DNA from: Agelaius tricolor
Lineage: Eukaryota > Chordata > Aves > Passeriformes > Icteridae
Length of the DNA stretch: 64,000 nt
Direction of reading: 5' to 3'
Assembly: GCA_023055355.1 (NCBI GenBank)
Contig: JALJCS010000004.1
Span: forward strand, 27,122,744-27,186,743
Below are positions 1 through 12,740 of this stretch, one piece after another (the stretch's first letter is position 1; each line of letters starts with the position of its first letter). Made by a program: the position numbers and the translations under genes. The notes beneath the pieces were generated by a model. That model ran no database searches. It worked only from the letters and a program-made list of their open reading frames with translations, and was not told the DNA's origin.

Positions 1-1651
<1,651 letters not shown>

Positions 1652-4140
1652 TATGTCAGACTCTGACTCCAAGTAGCCCTGTTTCCCCTGTGGGCTGGCT
1701 TCCAGTGAAACATTGTTCTGTGGTCCATAGATGTAGTGTGGCTACATATCCATTTGTAAATCAGCATATATACATCTGTACTTAAATGCACACAAATTCC
1801 TGCAGACCTGTGTGACATGCATATTTGACACGCGTGCCTCTTTCATGAGCGAGAGAGACATGTACCAAGGCAGTACTTTCATTCCACTGAAGTTGCCTTT
1901 TATTTATTCTGAAAAAGTGGCAATACATAGTTGTGACTTCAGAAAACATTGTTTTCAAATTGTGTTTTTAAAGAAAGACAAAACAAAACCTCTCACCCCA
2001 GTACTATTAAGAACAGATGCAGGTATACGCAATTGCACAGTCACAACAAATACTACAAATATTTATTATTGTCTTTGTTGTTGTAATTAATCAAGAAGTA
2101 ATCCTTAAACTGAGCACATTGAAGAGCAATTGTAGACTTTCTCATACCTATAAAACAAAGCTTGAAAATACTTTATCACGGCTGTATTTCATGTAAATGC
2201 CAAATAGAATCAGAATTGCTGCACACAATATGTAATGTTTTATTCATATTTTACATCAGTAGCTCATCTTATCTATTTGAGCTTTAAAACAAAGATCCAG
2301 GTCATAATATTTTGAGAAATTTTTATGAAGAGTGTATTTTCATAATGACACTCATATACTTTTATTTGGCAGGTAATTGAAATGTGGAAAATTGCAGGAG
2401 CTCTATAGAAAAGCTTCTTAAACTTTGTATTACAGAATGAAAATAAAAGCAGGGCTTCTGATAATCACGTGTCAGGGGAAAACCTACTAGCCATATTTCA
2501 TATATTGGATATTCAATAACAATACCCATAGGCAGGTTCCCTAAAATTGTAAATGGCTGAAAGTAGATAAAGGTGTTGGTTTGTTTTTTTCTTTCTTTTT
2601 TTTTTCTCTGATAGTAAGCCTTCCAAAGTACTTTTTCTCTGTTTAGGGTCATTTTGGTTCTTTCTGATAATGATACTGTCTTCTAAGTGTCTTTGAAATG
2701 CTGGCTGATCAGCAGTAATAATGCATTTCTTTTTTAGCCACAGATCTCAACTAGGGAAAGTTCGACCATCTGCAGATAGTGGGCCATTTCACAACTTGGC
2801 CTGGTAGTAGGTAGAAATGGCCTGCAGAAGGGCAGATGGCAGGCTGTTATCTGATGCTTGGTAAATAACTATGAGATTTAACTGGAAAACAAATTGAATT
2901 GATTTTGTTAGTAACAAAAACCTAAAATTGCATGGCTTCATTTGGTGTATATCCGTTTTTTAAGAGGAGAGCTGCACAATGAAATATTTTGTTTTAAGTA
3001 ATTATCTTTTAGCATTTACTCATGCAAGTGAAGAACTGCTTTTGTGAATGTATATATTATTTGTTGTGAAAAAAATATTGGCTTCTCCCCGCACCCCCAC
3101 ACTCCCCCTAGTATTTTTTGGGGTTTTTTTTGTCTCGCCACAGCAGTAGACACGTTTATGTATTTTACAGTGACTTTAAGTAGCTGCGGAGTCTAGTAAA
3201 TCTGACCCCAAATAATACAGGAAGAAAGATTTCTTTGACAACATTAAACAAAGTAGCTTAATTACAAGTAATTTTTACCTTTAAATTCCTTTTGTAGAAA
3301 AAAAAAAATCAAATTATATTATGAATGCATATAGTGTAAGTCATAACTTACTGATTAATTCTATGGATTTACCTGTCTCTAAAAGTCAAAACTACAAAGG
3401 GAGGCAAAACAGTTTAAGTACCTCTTGAGCCAAAGAAACTGGGGTCAGAGTACTCTTAACACACTGTTGACTTATAAGTTGTTGAAAGGCAGTAACTTGA
3501 AGTGGGAGAAGGAATTTCAGGGCATAGTTGATTTTGTTGATCTAAATGTATTGAGAATATAAGTTTATTTAAAACACTTTTGTCTAATTGGAAATGAGGA
3601 AGTTAAGCTTGTTGTAATATTATAACTTTCAAAGTTACACAATGCTACTTTGAGAATATACTGAAAATGAAGATGGCTAATTTCTATTTCCAAGTCACTC
3701 ATAGAAGACCCTTTTGTTTATTGCTAACTGCATGTCTTTTGTATTTTGTTGTTTACTTTAAGTCTTCCATTAACATCTCTTGACTCTCTTCTTGAAAAAG
3801 TCATATTAAGTTGTCTATGTCATTTTTTTTTCCATTTTATCAAACTTTGATTCTCTATATTCATTGAAATCAGGTTAATTGTGGCACTTTTGAGGGTACT
3901 TGATTGAGAGTGCCAGGCTCTGTGAAAGATATGCATGAAGTCAACCAAAAATGTTGCATTATACCTGTGGTGTTTTGCTTTTTATCTTTCAGAACATATA
4001 AAACGCCTAATAGCACCATGTAAAAGCTAAGTGGAAACACAAAAAAATTAAATCGCTGAACAAAATATGAAGAAGGAATTAGCACACAAAATGAAAAAAG
4101 GGGCCAAGTAGTTTGCTTTTTTTGTTGCTTTAAAATAGAA
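1652..4140 (+). other. NFIB intron 2, proximal part
   Basis: AT-rich intronic sequence with no recognisable gene or repeat family. It contains simple T-rich and A-rich tracts (for example about 2580-2605, 3114-3130 and 3298-3308). A canonical AATAAA lies at 2442-2447 with G/T-rich sequence after it, and is a possible intronic polyadenylation site for an exon 2 read-through transcript. The short open frames at 1812-2090 and 2362-2652 look like chance. Confidence 0.6.
2442..2447 (+). terminator. Candidate intronic polyadenylation signal
   Basis: AATAAA about 790 bases downstream of the read-through stop at 1649-1651, followed by G/T-containing sequence. Such hexamers are frequent by chance in AT-rich introns, so this is only a candidate. 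It matters because an intronic poly(A) site would complete a truncated NFIB mRNA. Confidence 0.2.
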
Positions 4141-4312
4141 GATTAGGGAAAAAAAGAGGAGGAAGGATAGTTCGAGTGCCAGTGATGGTTGCCAGTGGCA
4201 CCAGGATTGGCATCAGACCTTCTTTGTTTAGCCTAGGATGTCTGTGATTTGTTGGTTGGCATCCGCATTGCAGTACAGAGTAATGTTACAATATATTGAC
4301 AATTTCCAGATC
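4141..4312. repeat. Duplicated hairpin-forming sequence, copy 1
   Basis: The core at 4175-4274 matches 4939-5039 at roughly 80% by hand alignment, with one single-base gap. Weaker similarity extends to an A-rich stretch on the left and a TTGACAAT motif on the right. The best-kept blocks are 4187-4202 (pairs with itself around an AGT loop), 4208-4219 and 4251-4274. The outer stem of copy 2 survives here as about seven pairs, two of them G-T. Several TGGCA/TGCCA half-sites of the kind NFI proteins bind are present. I do not recognise it as a named repeat family. Confidence 0.7.
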
Positions 4313-4904
4313 TAGAAGTGTCAATAATGTTTTCAGTTCTTAACAAAAAGAGCTTCTACGTCCATGTCTGCCTTGAAAGAAGAAATAAGTACTGATCTAT
4401 GAAGTCCTATCATTGATGAACTTCATCAGATGCTACTTTTCGCTCATCTCAAAATTCAGCATCTTTTTTCCCCTCTATTCATTTTATGCTATCTTCTTAA
4501 AAGACAAAAAAGAAAAAAAGAGGATTGACATAGGTTGCAATGCTGCTCCTTTGACTGAAAAGGAGGAAGAAAATGGGAAGTACACATTGTGATCAATGTT
4601 TAACATGAAAATAACTATTAATCACAACGGGCTTCTATGGGGTTCTGCTTGTTGTGTGTATCAGGGGGGTGCGTGTGTCCCACACAGATCGTTTATAAAA
4701 CCCAAACTTGAAAATGGTGTGAACATTGTTTCTATTGACAGAATTGTCCTTTTTTTTTTTTTTTCCTGTGAGCATCAGAGCGTGTCTATCATTTGGTATG
4801 AAATGAATTTCAGTCCATAAAATCATTTGATGGTATTTAATTCAGCGCAGCGCTTATACTGTGTTCCCGTTGCTACAAGAACCGCCATTTTGTTTGTCGA
4901 GTGC

Positions 4905-5066
4905 CAGGAGAGGGGAAAAAAAGGCAGACAATGTGCTTGATGCCAATAATGGTTGCCAGTGGCACCGAGGTTGGCATCAGACCCTCTTTGTCTAGTTGCT
5001 GAATGCCTTTGATTCGTTGGTTGGCATCCGCATTGCAGTGGGCACATTGGAAAGTTTTTGACAATC
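4905..5066. repeat. Duplicated hairpin-forming sequence, copy 2
   Basis: This is the better-structured copy. The arms 4938-4946 (TGATGCCAA) and 4971-4979 (TTGGCATCA) are perfect 9-base reverse complements. Between them, 4951-4957 pairs with 4961-4966 around a three-base loop, with one bulge. A second, weaker stem pairs about 5000-5006 with 5030-5037. The copy is CpG-poor, AT-flanked and non-coding. It could be an old SINE-like repeat, a structured RNA copy, or a duplicated NFIB regulatory element. The sequence alone does not decide. Confidence 0.7.
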
Positions 5067-5879
5067 AGTGAATGAAAGCTGCAGTACTTGTTTGCTGCAA
5101 CAGAACCAAGATAATATAAATCTCTCCTTCAGATGGATGTTTTACTTACTCTTACAGTGACTAATTTAAAAAAAAAAAAGCTAGAAATTGCCTTATTTTT
5201 TTCTAAAACTTAAAATATCTATAGCAATGTGCCTTGTCTGCAGAATTCTGAATTCCCTCATCATCTCCACTACTTTTTTTTTTGCAGCATGAATAAAATG
5301 CAAACTTGATGTTAGGTAATTCAGCATATACTGAATTAAGCATAGTACACCTTGGGAGTTTGAGAGTTTAAAGAACTGAAGCAGTGCTACATGTAAATGT
5401 TAAGATTTTTAAGTGTTTTTAGCGCATGTGTCTCTCAGAGTACATTTCTCTGAACAGTCATGTTACTGTTTACACTCTCCTTTGTCCTTATGTAAGGGTG
5501 ATATAGCTGGGGGAGCCCACGTTCCCAGTTGTTAATAAAGTCTGGAGTCAAAGGAGGAGAGGCTCTTTTAAAATATCTAGGGAGTAGGGAAGAAAATAGA
5601 TGCAGATGTCCTCAGTCCCGTAGTGTTCAGGCACTCTTCCTTTTTTTAACTTCTTACACCATCAAGATGCTACCACAGCTCCAGCTGTGCAACTTTGTTA
5701 TCAGGAAATTGGCAAAAAGAATAAATCATTTCTCTTGGAAGTTTCCTAGATAGTTAACATTAATATTGCTTTCCAGTTAACTGCTATTATCTCGTTAATT
5801 AATAAGAAGGATTAGCAGCTCTACCCAAAGGGCTGCGCAGAAGGAAGCCTGGCCTATGTAAGTCCCTGAGTTGCTAGAC
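5067..5879 (+). other. NFIB intron 2, unannotated stretch
   Basis: Ordinary AT-rich intron with A and T runs near 5168-5179 and 5275-5284. I see no gene, repeat family or conserved motif that I can name. Confidence 0.6.
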
Positions 5880-6300
5880 TGTGTCCTGTCTCTTGAGGAT
5901 TGCAGCGGGGGGGGGTACTGGGCCAGGGAAAAAAAGGAAAAAAGCAAGAGAAAGATTAGAGAGCAGCGAGGGCACTGGCTGGCCAAGGGGAGAATTTTGT
6001 ATGCAGGGCTCTCGTGCTGAGCTGGCCCTGTGCTGGGGAGGTTGGCAGTGCCCTGCTGTGCTGCAGGTGCCGTGCCCTGCTGGGGGGAGCGTGGGAGGGG
6101 GCACGGGCACACCCCGGTGTGATGCCCACGCTCCTGAAGAGCGCGCTTGCAGATAACCTCAGCTGGGTCCAGGGTGCTGCCGCCGCATCAAGCTGAAACG
6201 CTTCCGCCCTGAGCTTAATGCCAGCAAACTGGCAATCCCCAGCCAAGTGGGGATATCGCTTTCCCAATTCAGACAGTCCCGGCAACACGTGTGTCTTGTC
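5880..6300. other. Local GC- and CpG-rich patch
   Basis: Base composition changes sharply from AT-rich intron to G/C-rich sequence. About 14 CpG dinucleotides fall between roughly 6070 and 6300, in a region otherwise poor in CpG. There is a G run near 5907-5915. A perfect inverted repeat lies at 6219-6224 (TGCCAG) and 6229-6234 (CTGGCA). Open frames on both strands here reflect the scarcity of stop codons in GC-rich DNA. Candidate roles are an intronic enhancer, an alternative promoter or a decayed GC-rich repeat. No TATA box or clear exon was seen. Confidence 0.5.
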
Positions 6301-6541
6301 TTACTTGGAAAACATGCCCTCTTCCAGAAGGAATTGTAATTCTTTTTTAACAAGATATGTCTGAATTGCAGGAGTGGGTGGGTTTATCAATGGCTTAATC
6401 TTTTTAAAAGCTTTTTTGATTTTTGTCAATTTATGTCTATAGGGAGCTCAAATTTTGAAAGAGGTTTGCATAGTAGTTTCACATTACATTTGAGTTTTCA
6501 TTCTGTAAGTTGAGAAAATTTATTGTGTAGTCATTCATTAT

Positions 6542-6578
6542 TAATATTTTTAATATTTTTAATATTTTTAATATTTTA
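6542..6578. repeat. Short tandem repeat, ~10-bp AT unit
   Basis: About four consecutive copies of TAATATTTTT, with slight variation at the ends. It is non-coding and likely polymorphic in copy number. Confidence 0.85.
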
Positions 6579-9500
6579 AAATGATAATGAAATTGTTTTG
6601 GTTAGTTTGCTGTGACTACATGAATTTTCCACTTAAAATCACACTCAAAATAATGTTATAAGCAGTTCCTGGTTAAGTCATATTATGGTCATATGCCTAA
6701 ATACCACGCCACCCAGACAGATTTTGGATGAGGGTTCACATTTTTTTGTGTGCACTGATGTTCCCAAATACAATTAATAAAAGAGCAATGAGCTTAGATG
6801 AATCGAACATTTGCTGATTGTTTCTGCTTCATTTAATCTTAATGATTTGCCTCCTTCTGAATACTTTACCTGGGAACACACAGTAGAACATTTAACCTGT
6901 TTTGCAGAAAGATATATCAAAGTGCAAGGTGATTTGTTGGGAGTTTACACAGCAAATGATGAGTTACAGCAGGAACAGCAGGAAATAGAGCTTATTAATG
7001 CCTGTACCTACAGGCTTCTATATGCTCCAGGACCTTGTTTCTTGCACAGTGAAATGGCATGCGATCCCCTGCTCTAAATCTAAATTTTGAATCAGAAAGC
7101 CAGTACAGAACCGGAAGTATGAGTTTATATATTGTCTACTCTAATACGAGAAGAGATTTTAGTAGTTTACAAATCTCATAGGGAATAATCAACCTTTTAA
7201 AAACTGAATTGCTCTGGACAATTCCAGTCTGTTGAGGCGTGAAGAGAACGCAAATTTAAAAAAACTTTTTTGTGTCAACTGAAAAAGACACTGTTATTAT
7301 TATTTTCTAGTTTTCTAATGTAAAATTTTGGATAACTATTTAGTTGTTGACTGTCTCTATTGTATTGAAAATTATGGGCAAGAAAGACATTTGTCATTAG
7401 GGAATGGAGGTTAATCCAGTCTATATATGGATGTAATAATATTTCTCAATTGATTATTATAGTTACTTTGCTTATGTAGATCTAGGATACTGAAACATTT
7501 TGAGAGGCCACTTAGCAATTTTCATTTTTTCAGAACATTGATGTGTGAACTAGCATTCAGATAGTAGGTTTGCAGAATTCAAAATGTTTAATTTTTTCTT
7601 TTCAATTTAAAAAAAGCTTTCTTAAGAGCAGGAATGTGGGTCGTGAAAAAGAAAAGGAAATTTTCCACTATTTAGCACTATTGAGTGCTAAATTATTTAC
7701 TGTTAACAGGAATTAAATTTATGTGCATTTCAGGAAGGAACATTTACCTAATTCTGATTTTTCTTACCTGATACACTAATTTTCACAGGGTTAATAACAT
7801 CAATTGTGTTTAAGATAAAAGAAACTTAAGTTTAAATAAATTCTGTTCAGCTACTTGAAAACATAGAGGTCATTGTTAATTTATGAGTGACATTTAGTTC
7901 AAAACAAGGAGCGATAAAGTAAAGAATGGAAAATAAATCAAAAAGTTCTTGCTTTGTGGTAGTTTCAGACAGAATACTGTGAACAAAAAGGATTATTCTG
8001 AACTATATACAAGAGGACTCATTAATAAAGGGAATACCTCAATTTAAAACAGGATTTTATGTTTTAAATTTCTTAAATGTTCATGCATATTTGAATTCAC
8101 TGTAACTGTGAAAACTTCGTTAAAATAATTGAATGCTAAATGCCACTGCAGGTTGGATTTTAAAGTTAATTGCATGAGGTTGCTGTCAAGTCCACTTCCT
8201 TATCCAATTTTCTTTTCTTTTTTTCCCTGTGTTTCCTCCTTCTCCTCCTTCCCTGCTGCTAGTGTAGTAGCATAGTCATGTCAAGGACAGGTGGCCCTCT
8301 GAAATGGTGGTCCACAATGCCAAACACTGTAACTCAAGAGGTTTCCTGAAGTGCTACTTTCCCGTCTCAACAGCAAGGTGAAATGTTTCTTTGATGTAAT
8401 TGCTGGGACTAGGATGGTTTTCAGATCAAGTTAAATGGCTATGTTAACTGAATAGGGTTGCTCCTTCCATTGTGGGGTGAAGAAAGCTCCTTATGAGGAG
8501 CTGCTTTACAGATACTAAGTGATTGTGAAAAGGGAAGAAAGTCTCTGATACTATTCAGTTTGTTTGACAGATGTCAAACAAGATGTCATTAATTATAGGG
8601 AGGTTTCATGATTTTACTCTGCATCTCTTTTTAATTTTTGTAATTTTAAACTCTGGTGGAATTTTTAGAAGTTTTTGCCAAAACCATGGCTCAGAGCATT
8701 GAAACCTGGATTAGAAGAGGTTTGAAAGTCTCAGAAGCAAGTAAAAGGGAAGTAAATCTCAGATTATTAGCTCTTAGAGAAAGCAGAGTTCATTTTGGTG
8801 TGTCTATTGTGCTGTCTTGTAGCAGTGAGCTGTGTGTGAACCTGGAAGCATTCTTCTAGCATAGTTGTTTATATTTCCCCCCCATCATCTTTTTATTGAC
8901 AAAAAGTTTACTTGTGCTCTCCCCACCAGTTCTTCTCTGAGGGGGATTCTTTCCTTTTCTGAAGTATATTGTGCTTTTTAAATTTTAAATAAGTATATTT
9001 CTTTAGCTGCTTCTCGGGAACATCAACATTGTAATGTGACTTTTATCCTAGTCCACCTGCCCCCCCCACCCAGTCCCATTTCTGCCTTGCCCTCAAAAAG
9101 AGTTGTGGGAGATGGGCACTTCAGATGGCCACTTCGTGTTTGGGGGGCATTTTCAGAAATTGCTTATAGTCTAAAGTTTGTTTATCAGTCATAGTGTTTC
9201 GAATGTTTTTAGATTACCTGAGCACCAGAGCTTTTGCCTTCACGCCTTATGACTCTTGTGTGTTATGTTCCACTTTATATGAGACCCCTCTTCAGGTCAG
9301 AAAGGTGACTTAAAATTATGGGGACCTTGGAGTAATTTTAACCTTAATTTGTTCCTAACTGCCTTTGGTGTTTGGAATTTTTAAATGACATGTATGTTTG
9401 TTTGTTTTTACTCCAAGAAATAATATTGAAATAAGGAGAAGTTACTGTGATGAGGAAAGGTGTGAAAACTTAGCTGACTCATTGTGTTCAGCTAAGCTTC

Positions 9501-9718
9501 AATCATTGTGTTCTTTTTTCTCAGTGAAACCTTGCACTTTTTTATTAAGTAACTGCACATCTCCAGAGTAGAATGGACATGTCAAGTTTTCCGGTGTCCT
9601 TCCATAAAGGCACTTTCACTAAAGACATCTCAGTGGCTTTAAGTGGGCTTTTTATTTCCCCTCTGAATAAAATACATATGGATATTGATCAAAACTGTTC
9701 CCATTTTTTCTTCCTTAG
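6579..9718 (+). other. NFIB intron 2, unannotated stretch
   Basis: AT-rich intron without recognisable genes. Open frames at 6811-7077 and 8656-8859 have no family resemblance. A perfect short hairpin lies at 7670-7693. A C-rich run occurs near 9061-9070. I could not assign any repeat family here. Confidence 0.6.
7670..7693. repeat. Perfect 10-bp inverted repeat
   Basis: ATTTAGCACT at 7670-7679 and AGTGCTAAAT at 7684-7693 are exact reverse complements around the loop ATTG. The hairpin is too short for a microRNA precursor. It may be a random palindrome or the core of a decayed element. Confidence 0.8.
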
Positions 9719-9839
9719 AAGGTGAACAGGAAAGCCAAATGCAAAAAGGAACAGGTAGTGAACTCTGAGAAACTTGGTGTGGTTGTTGAGAAATTAGGGA
9801 AAAAATTCTGTGATTGTTGGAGACAAATGGTGTGCACAG
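9719..9839 (+). other. Candidate unannotated cassette exon in NFIB intron 2
   Basis: A 121-base stretch is bounded by a pyrimidine-rich acceptor (TTTTTTCTTCCTTAG ending at 9718) and a donor matching the full consensus, ACAG|GTAAGTAT, at 9836-9847. One frame is open throughout (40 codons, KVNRKAKC... to ...RQMVCT). Joined to exon 2 in phase 1, however, the frame would add 16 residues and stop at TGA 9766-9768. That stop is 71 bases before the donor, so inclusion would truncate NFIB and probably trigger decay of the mRNA. No transcript evidence is available. It may be a cryptic exon or chance. Confidence 0.3.
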
Positions 9840-12264
9840 GTAAGTATATTCTGTATTGTTTGGAATTATTTAACAATTGATAATTATAAGTTTTGAATTA
9901 GATGAATCTTTTGAACATATTGTTTACATATTTGACTTCCTGATCTCCATGCAATATTAACCTGAGTTACTACACATTTTTTCATAAAGAATCAATTTAA
10001 ACAACTGAAAGATAGTTATCTATTTATCTTAAATCTAGCATTGTATTTTAATTTCCAGTCAATTTCCTTGCCATGTCCCTCATAAGCCGTCTTCTGAGGT
10101 GTCATAAGATTTGCATATTTTTCTTTAAAATAGAAACAAAACAGTGTGAATACTTTAGAATTCAGTAATTACAAACTCTATGCCTTTAGAAATTGAATGA
10201 AATTAAAATAGTATATATTTTTGCTTGTGAATTGCATTGGGCTAAAACGCCAAACCACTTTCAGCCTTTTTTGTGAAGTAGCTAACAGGGAAATGTTTAG
10301 AAGATTATTACGGATGTGCATTGTGTCTGAGAGATAGCAAATATACTTACTGCAGCATCAGCTTTCCATTGCCTGAGTAATGCCATTGAAAATGATGCCA
10401 GACTTTTTGAAGGGATAACTCCACTCCAGTGTCCCTGATTTGAAAGTGTGAAAATTGCTCCTAATCAAGACAACTTACTCTGACATCTGCAGTTTCTAGA
10501 GGGATTACCTTAAATTTGTTATGCCATGTTAAAAGATGTGTTTTGCAAGGCTGGCCTCAGCTCCTGGCCTTAGTGTCAAGAACCTGGCTATGTGATGCAA
10601 TACATCTTGTTAGGTTTAATTGACCAAAGCTGATTTGTTAAAACAATTCATTTGTGCTGTAACTCATGGCCATGCCAAGTTGCTACCTGAATCTCTTGAC
10701 CTTGGTTTGTCTGGGTCATGAAATGGCTGTGAACTGCTTGACCTCTCAATTGTTCAGTGGCCATGCCACTTCCTCCACTTCTTTGTGGTGGTTGCTGACA
10801 AGAAGACCTCGGCCCTGAATTTACACCCCAGTGGGTTTTCAGTGTCCCTCCAGAGCATCTGTACCCTCCTTTGGAAGTCCTTTGGTGATGTCACCACCTA
10901 TTGTCTGCTAGCAGTGAGGGGGACAAATTGATAGCCCTTCATAGTAGAAGAGGTAGCGAGGGAATTTCTGGGAGCTGGAGGAAACCTCCATCCCCTCTCT
11001 GACTGCTGTGCATTCCTGTTACGTTGGGGTGCACGGGGTCACTACTTTTTTCAAGGGGAAACGCAATTGGTCTTAGTCAATCCCATTTCATTGTGAGCTT
11101 TGTTTGAGTGGGATGTGCTGGGAAGAATGTTCTGCTTTGAATATATTTTGTAATGAAAATCTAATAAGTATGCACAGTATTTCAATTTTTAGGATGCAAG
11201 AGTGATCAAAATAGATTTTTGGCGTGAAATGGAGGAGTGTTTCCTGTCAATGTCATAAGTGGCTATTGATTTCTTTAATACCAAAACATCAATTTCTAAT
11301 GACCTAGCTTGTACTTAAAAGCAATCATGGTTTCTAAAGCAGAGGACTTTAAACACTATGCTTGATGCAGTATCTAATCTTAGTAAAAGGGAGAGAGAAC
11401 AATCTTTATATGACTTCTGTAAAAAAAAAAAACCAAGAGGAATACATTATTTCTAGTAGAAGCTACTTGACCTTAAGAATTATTCTTGGTGGGGGGCAGT
11501 CATTGGCCGCTTACCCTGACAGGCTACCAACTGTCAGTATCTCAGATGCTAATATCAGCTTCTTGATGTAGACTTTGTGCTTCCCATAATTACTAACAAT
11601 TTGACTGCTGGGACAGTTTATTTTGTAGAAATGGGTATTACATCTAATTATGTGCCACATTGTGACACTGTTTTAGGAAGTAGAGCCTTTCAAAATCAGT
11701 GGCTGGATCTGTCAAAAAACTGTGGCTAGGTTAAGAAAGCTTATAGACTAGTACTGATTATAGTACTAGTACCATTATAAAGCAAGTAAATTTGTATTCC
11801 TGTGGTCATCAGATAATTGGTATGCTCTTTTTTTAACTCCTTAGCCTTAGACTTTGTTCATATGAGTGGATTTATTCAATCGAGTTGACATAGTTTAAAC
11901 TCCATATTCTTTCACCGCACTGTGCACTGACTTTCACAGCACATGGGCAGGTCCGTGTTTCTGCAGTACAACTGATTTCTTTGTAAACTCATTCTTTTTT
12001 GCTTCTTGAAAAAGAAATCAGATGGTATGTTTACATACAGCATTCCTGTGCACTTGTATATGTTGAAACATTTTCTTTCTGTGTGAAACTCTGCAAGCTA
12101 GGTGTGATTTCTAATTGCAGTTACATAGTTCCTCTGAAGGAAGAGGGTGGGAATGCTGGTGTAAGAGGAACTTGAATGCTATGGCTGTGATGACAATGTA
12201 AAGTATGACTCAATGTTTAGTTGCAAGGACTTAAAAATCCTTGTCCCTGGTCCCCAAGCCCGCT
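9840..12264 (+). other. NFIB intron 2, unannotated stretch
   Basis: Mostly AT-rich intron. About 10530-11060 is more balanced in base composition and might be an old, unrecognisable repeat. A 9-base perfect inverted repeat lies at 11747-11770. No gene was seen. Confidence 0.55.
11747..11770. repeat. Perfect 9-bp inverted repeat
   Basis: ACTAGTACT at 11747-11755 and AGTACTAGT at 11762-11770 are exact reverse complements with a six-base loop. No adjoining repeat family was recognised. Confidence 0.8.
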
Positions 12265-12315
12265 GTTGTCTCACTGGGTGACTGCAGGCAAGTTAATTAA
12301 TATCTCTGTGTCTCT
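12265..12315 (+). repeat. MIR-like SINE fragment (tentative)
   Basis: The stretch around TGACTGCAGGCAAGTTAATTAATATCTCTGTGTCTC resembles the core of MIR-type SINEs, in which a TGACCTTGGGCAAG-like block is followed by TCTCTG and CTC. MIR relics are shared across amniotes and are expected to be diverged and short in birds. The match is short and made by eye. Confidence 0.35.
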
Positions 12316-12489
12316 GGACCCGGGGAGAGAGAACACATCTTGCTTCAGTGTTAGCCCAGCGAGGATTGTGATAAAAACTGAGATAAGTACTGGCTAAAAA
12401 GTCCCTGTATTCCACTGCAAGCAAAACCCATGTGCTGGTGCCCAGCCCCCAAGAGGGCTCTGTGACATAAAGAAATGTTGTACCCAGTT

Positions 12490-12740
12490 TTCTCATGCCC
12501 AGACAGAAGGAACTTGCCCCAGCAGGGAGGGCCGGCGCAGAGCATTCCTTGCCTCTGAGCCCTGCGGTGTTACTGCTCCGTAGGAGAGGTGTCAGGGCGA
12601 AACCCCGCAGCAGGGCTGGCCCCTCACAGGGGAGCGGGGCCCTGGGAGCAGTGCTCCTCCAGTCACCCCTGCTTCGGTCAGGGCAGGGCTGGCCCTTGGG
12701 ATGGCACCTGGCACAGACAGCTCTCTGAGTTTCCCTGCCC
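12490..12740. other. Second GC-rich patch
   Basis: Base composition rises to strongly G/C-rich with about eight CpG dinucleotides, then drops back after about 12740. The long open frame on the minus strand (12293-12790) and shorter ones on both strands follow from the low stop-codon frequency. The protein sequences resemble no family I know. It may be an enhancer or a decayed GC-rich mobile element. Confidence 0.45.

Noticed and set aside
4929..5045. Box H/ACA snoRNA on the minus strand
   Set aside because: A hinge-like AGACAA (4993-4988), an ACA (4934-4932) and a good 3' hairpin can be drawn. The 5' hairpin, however, lacks a lower stem next to the hinge, and copy 1 lacks the ACA box.
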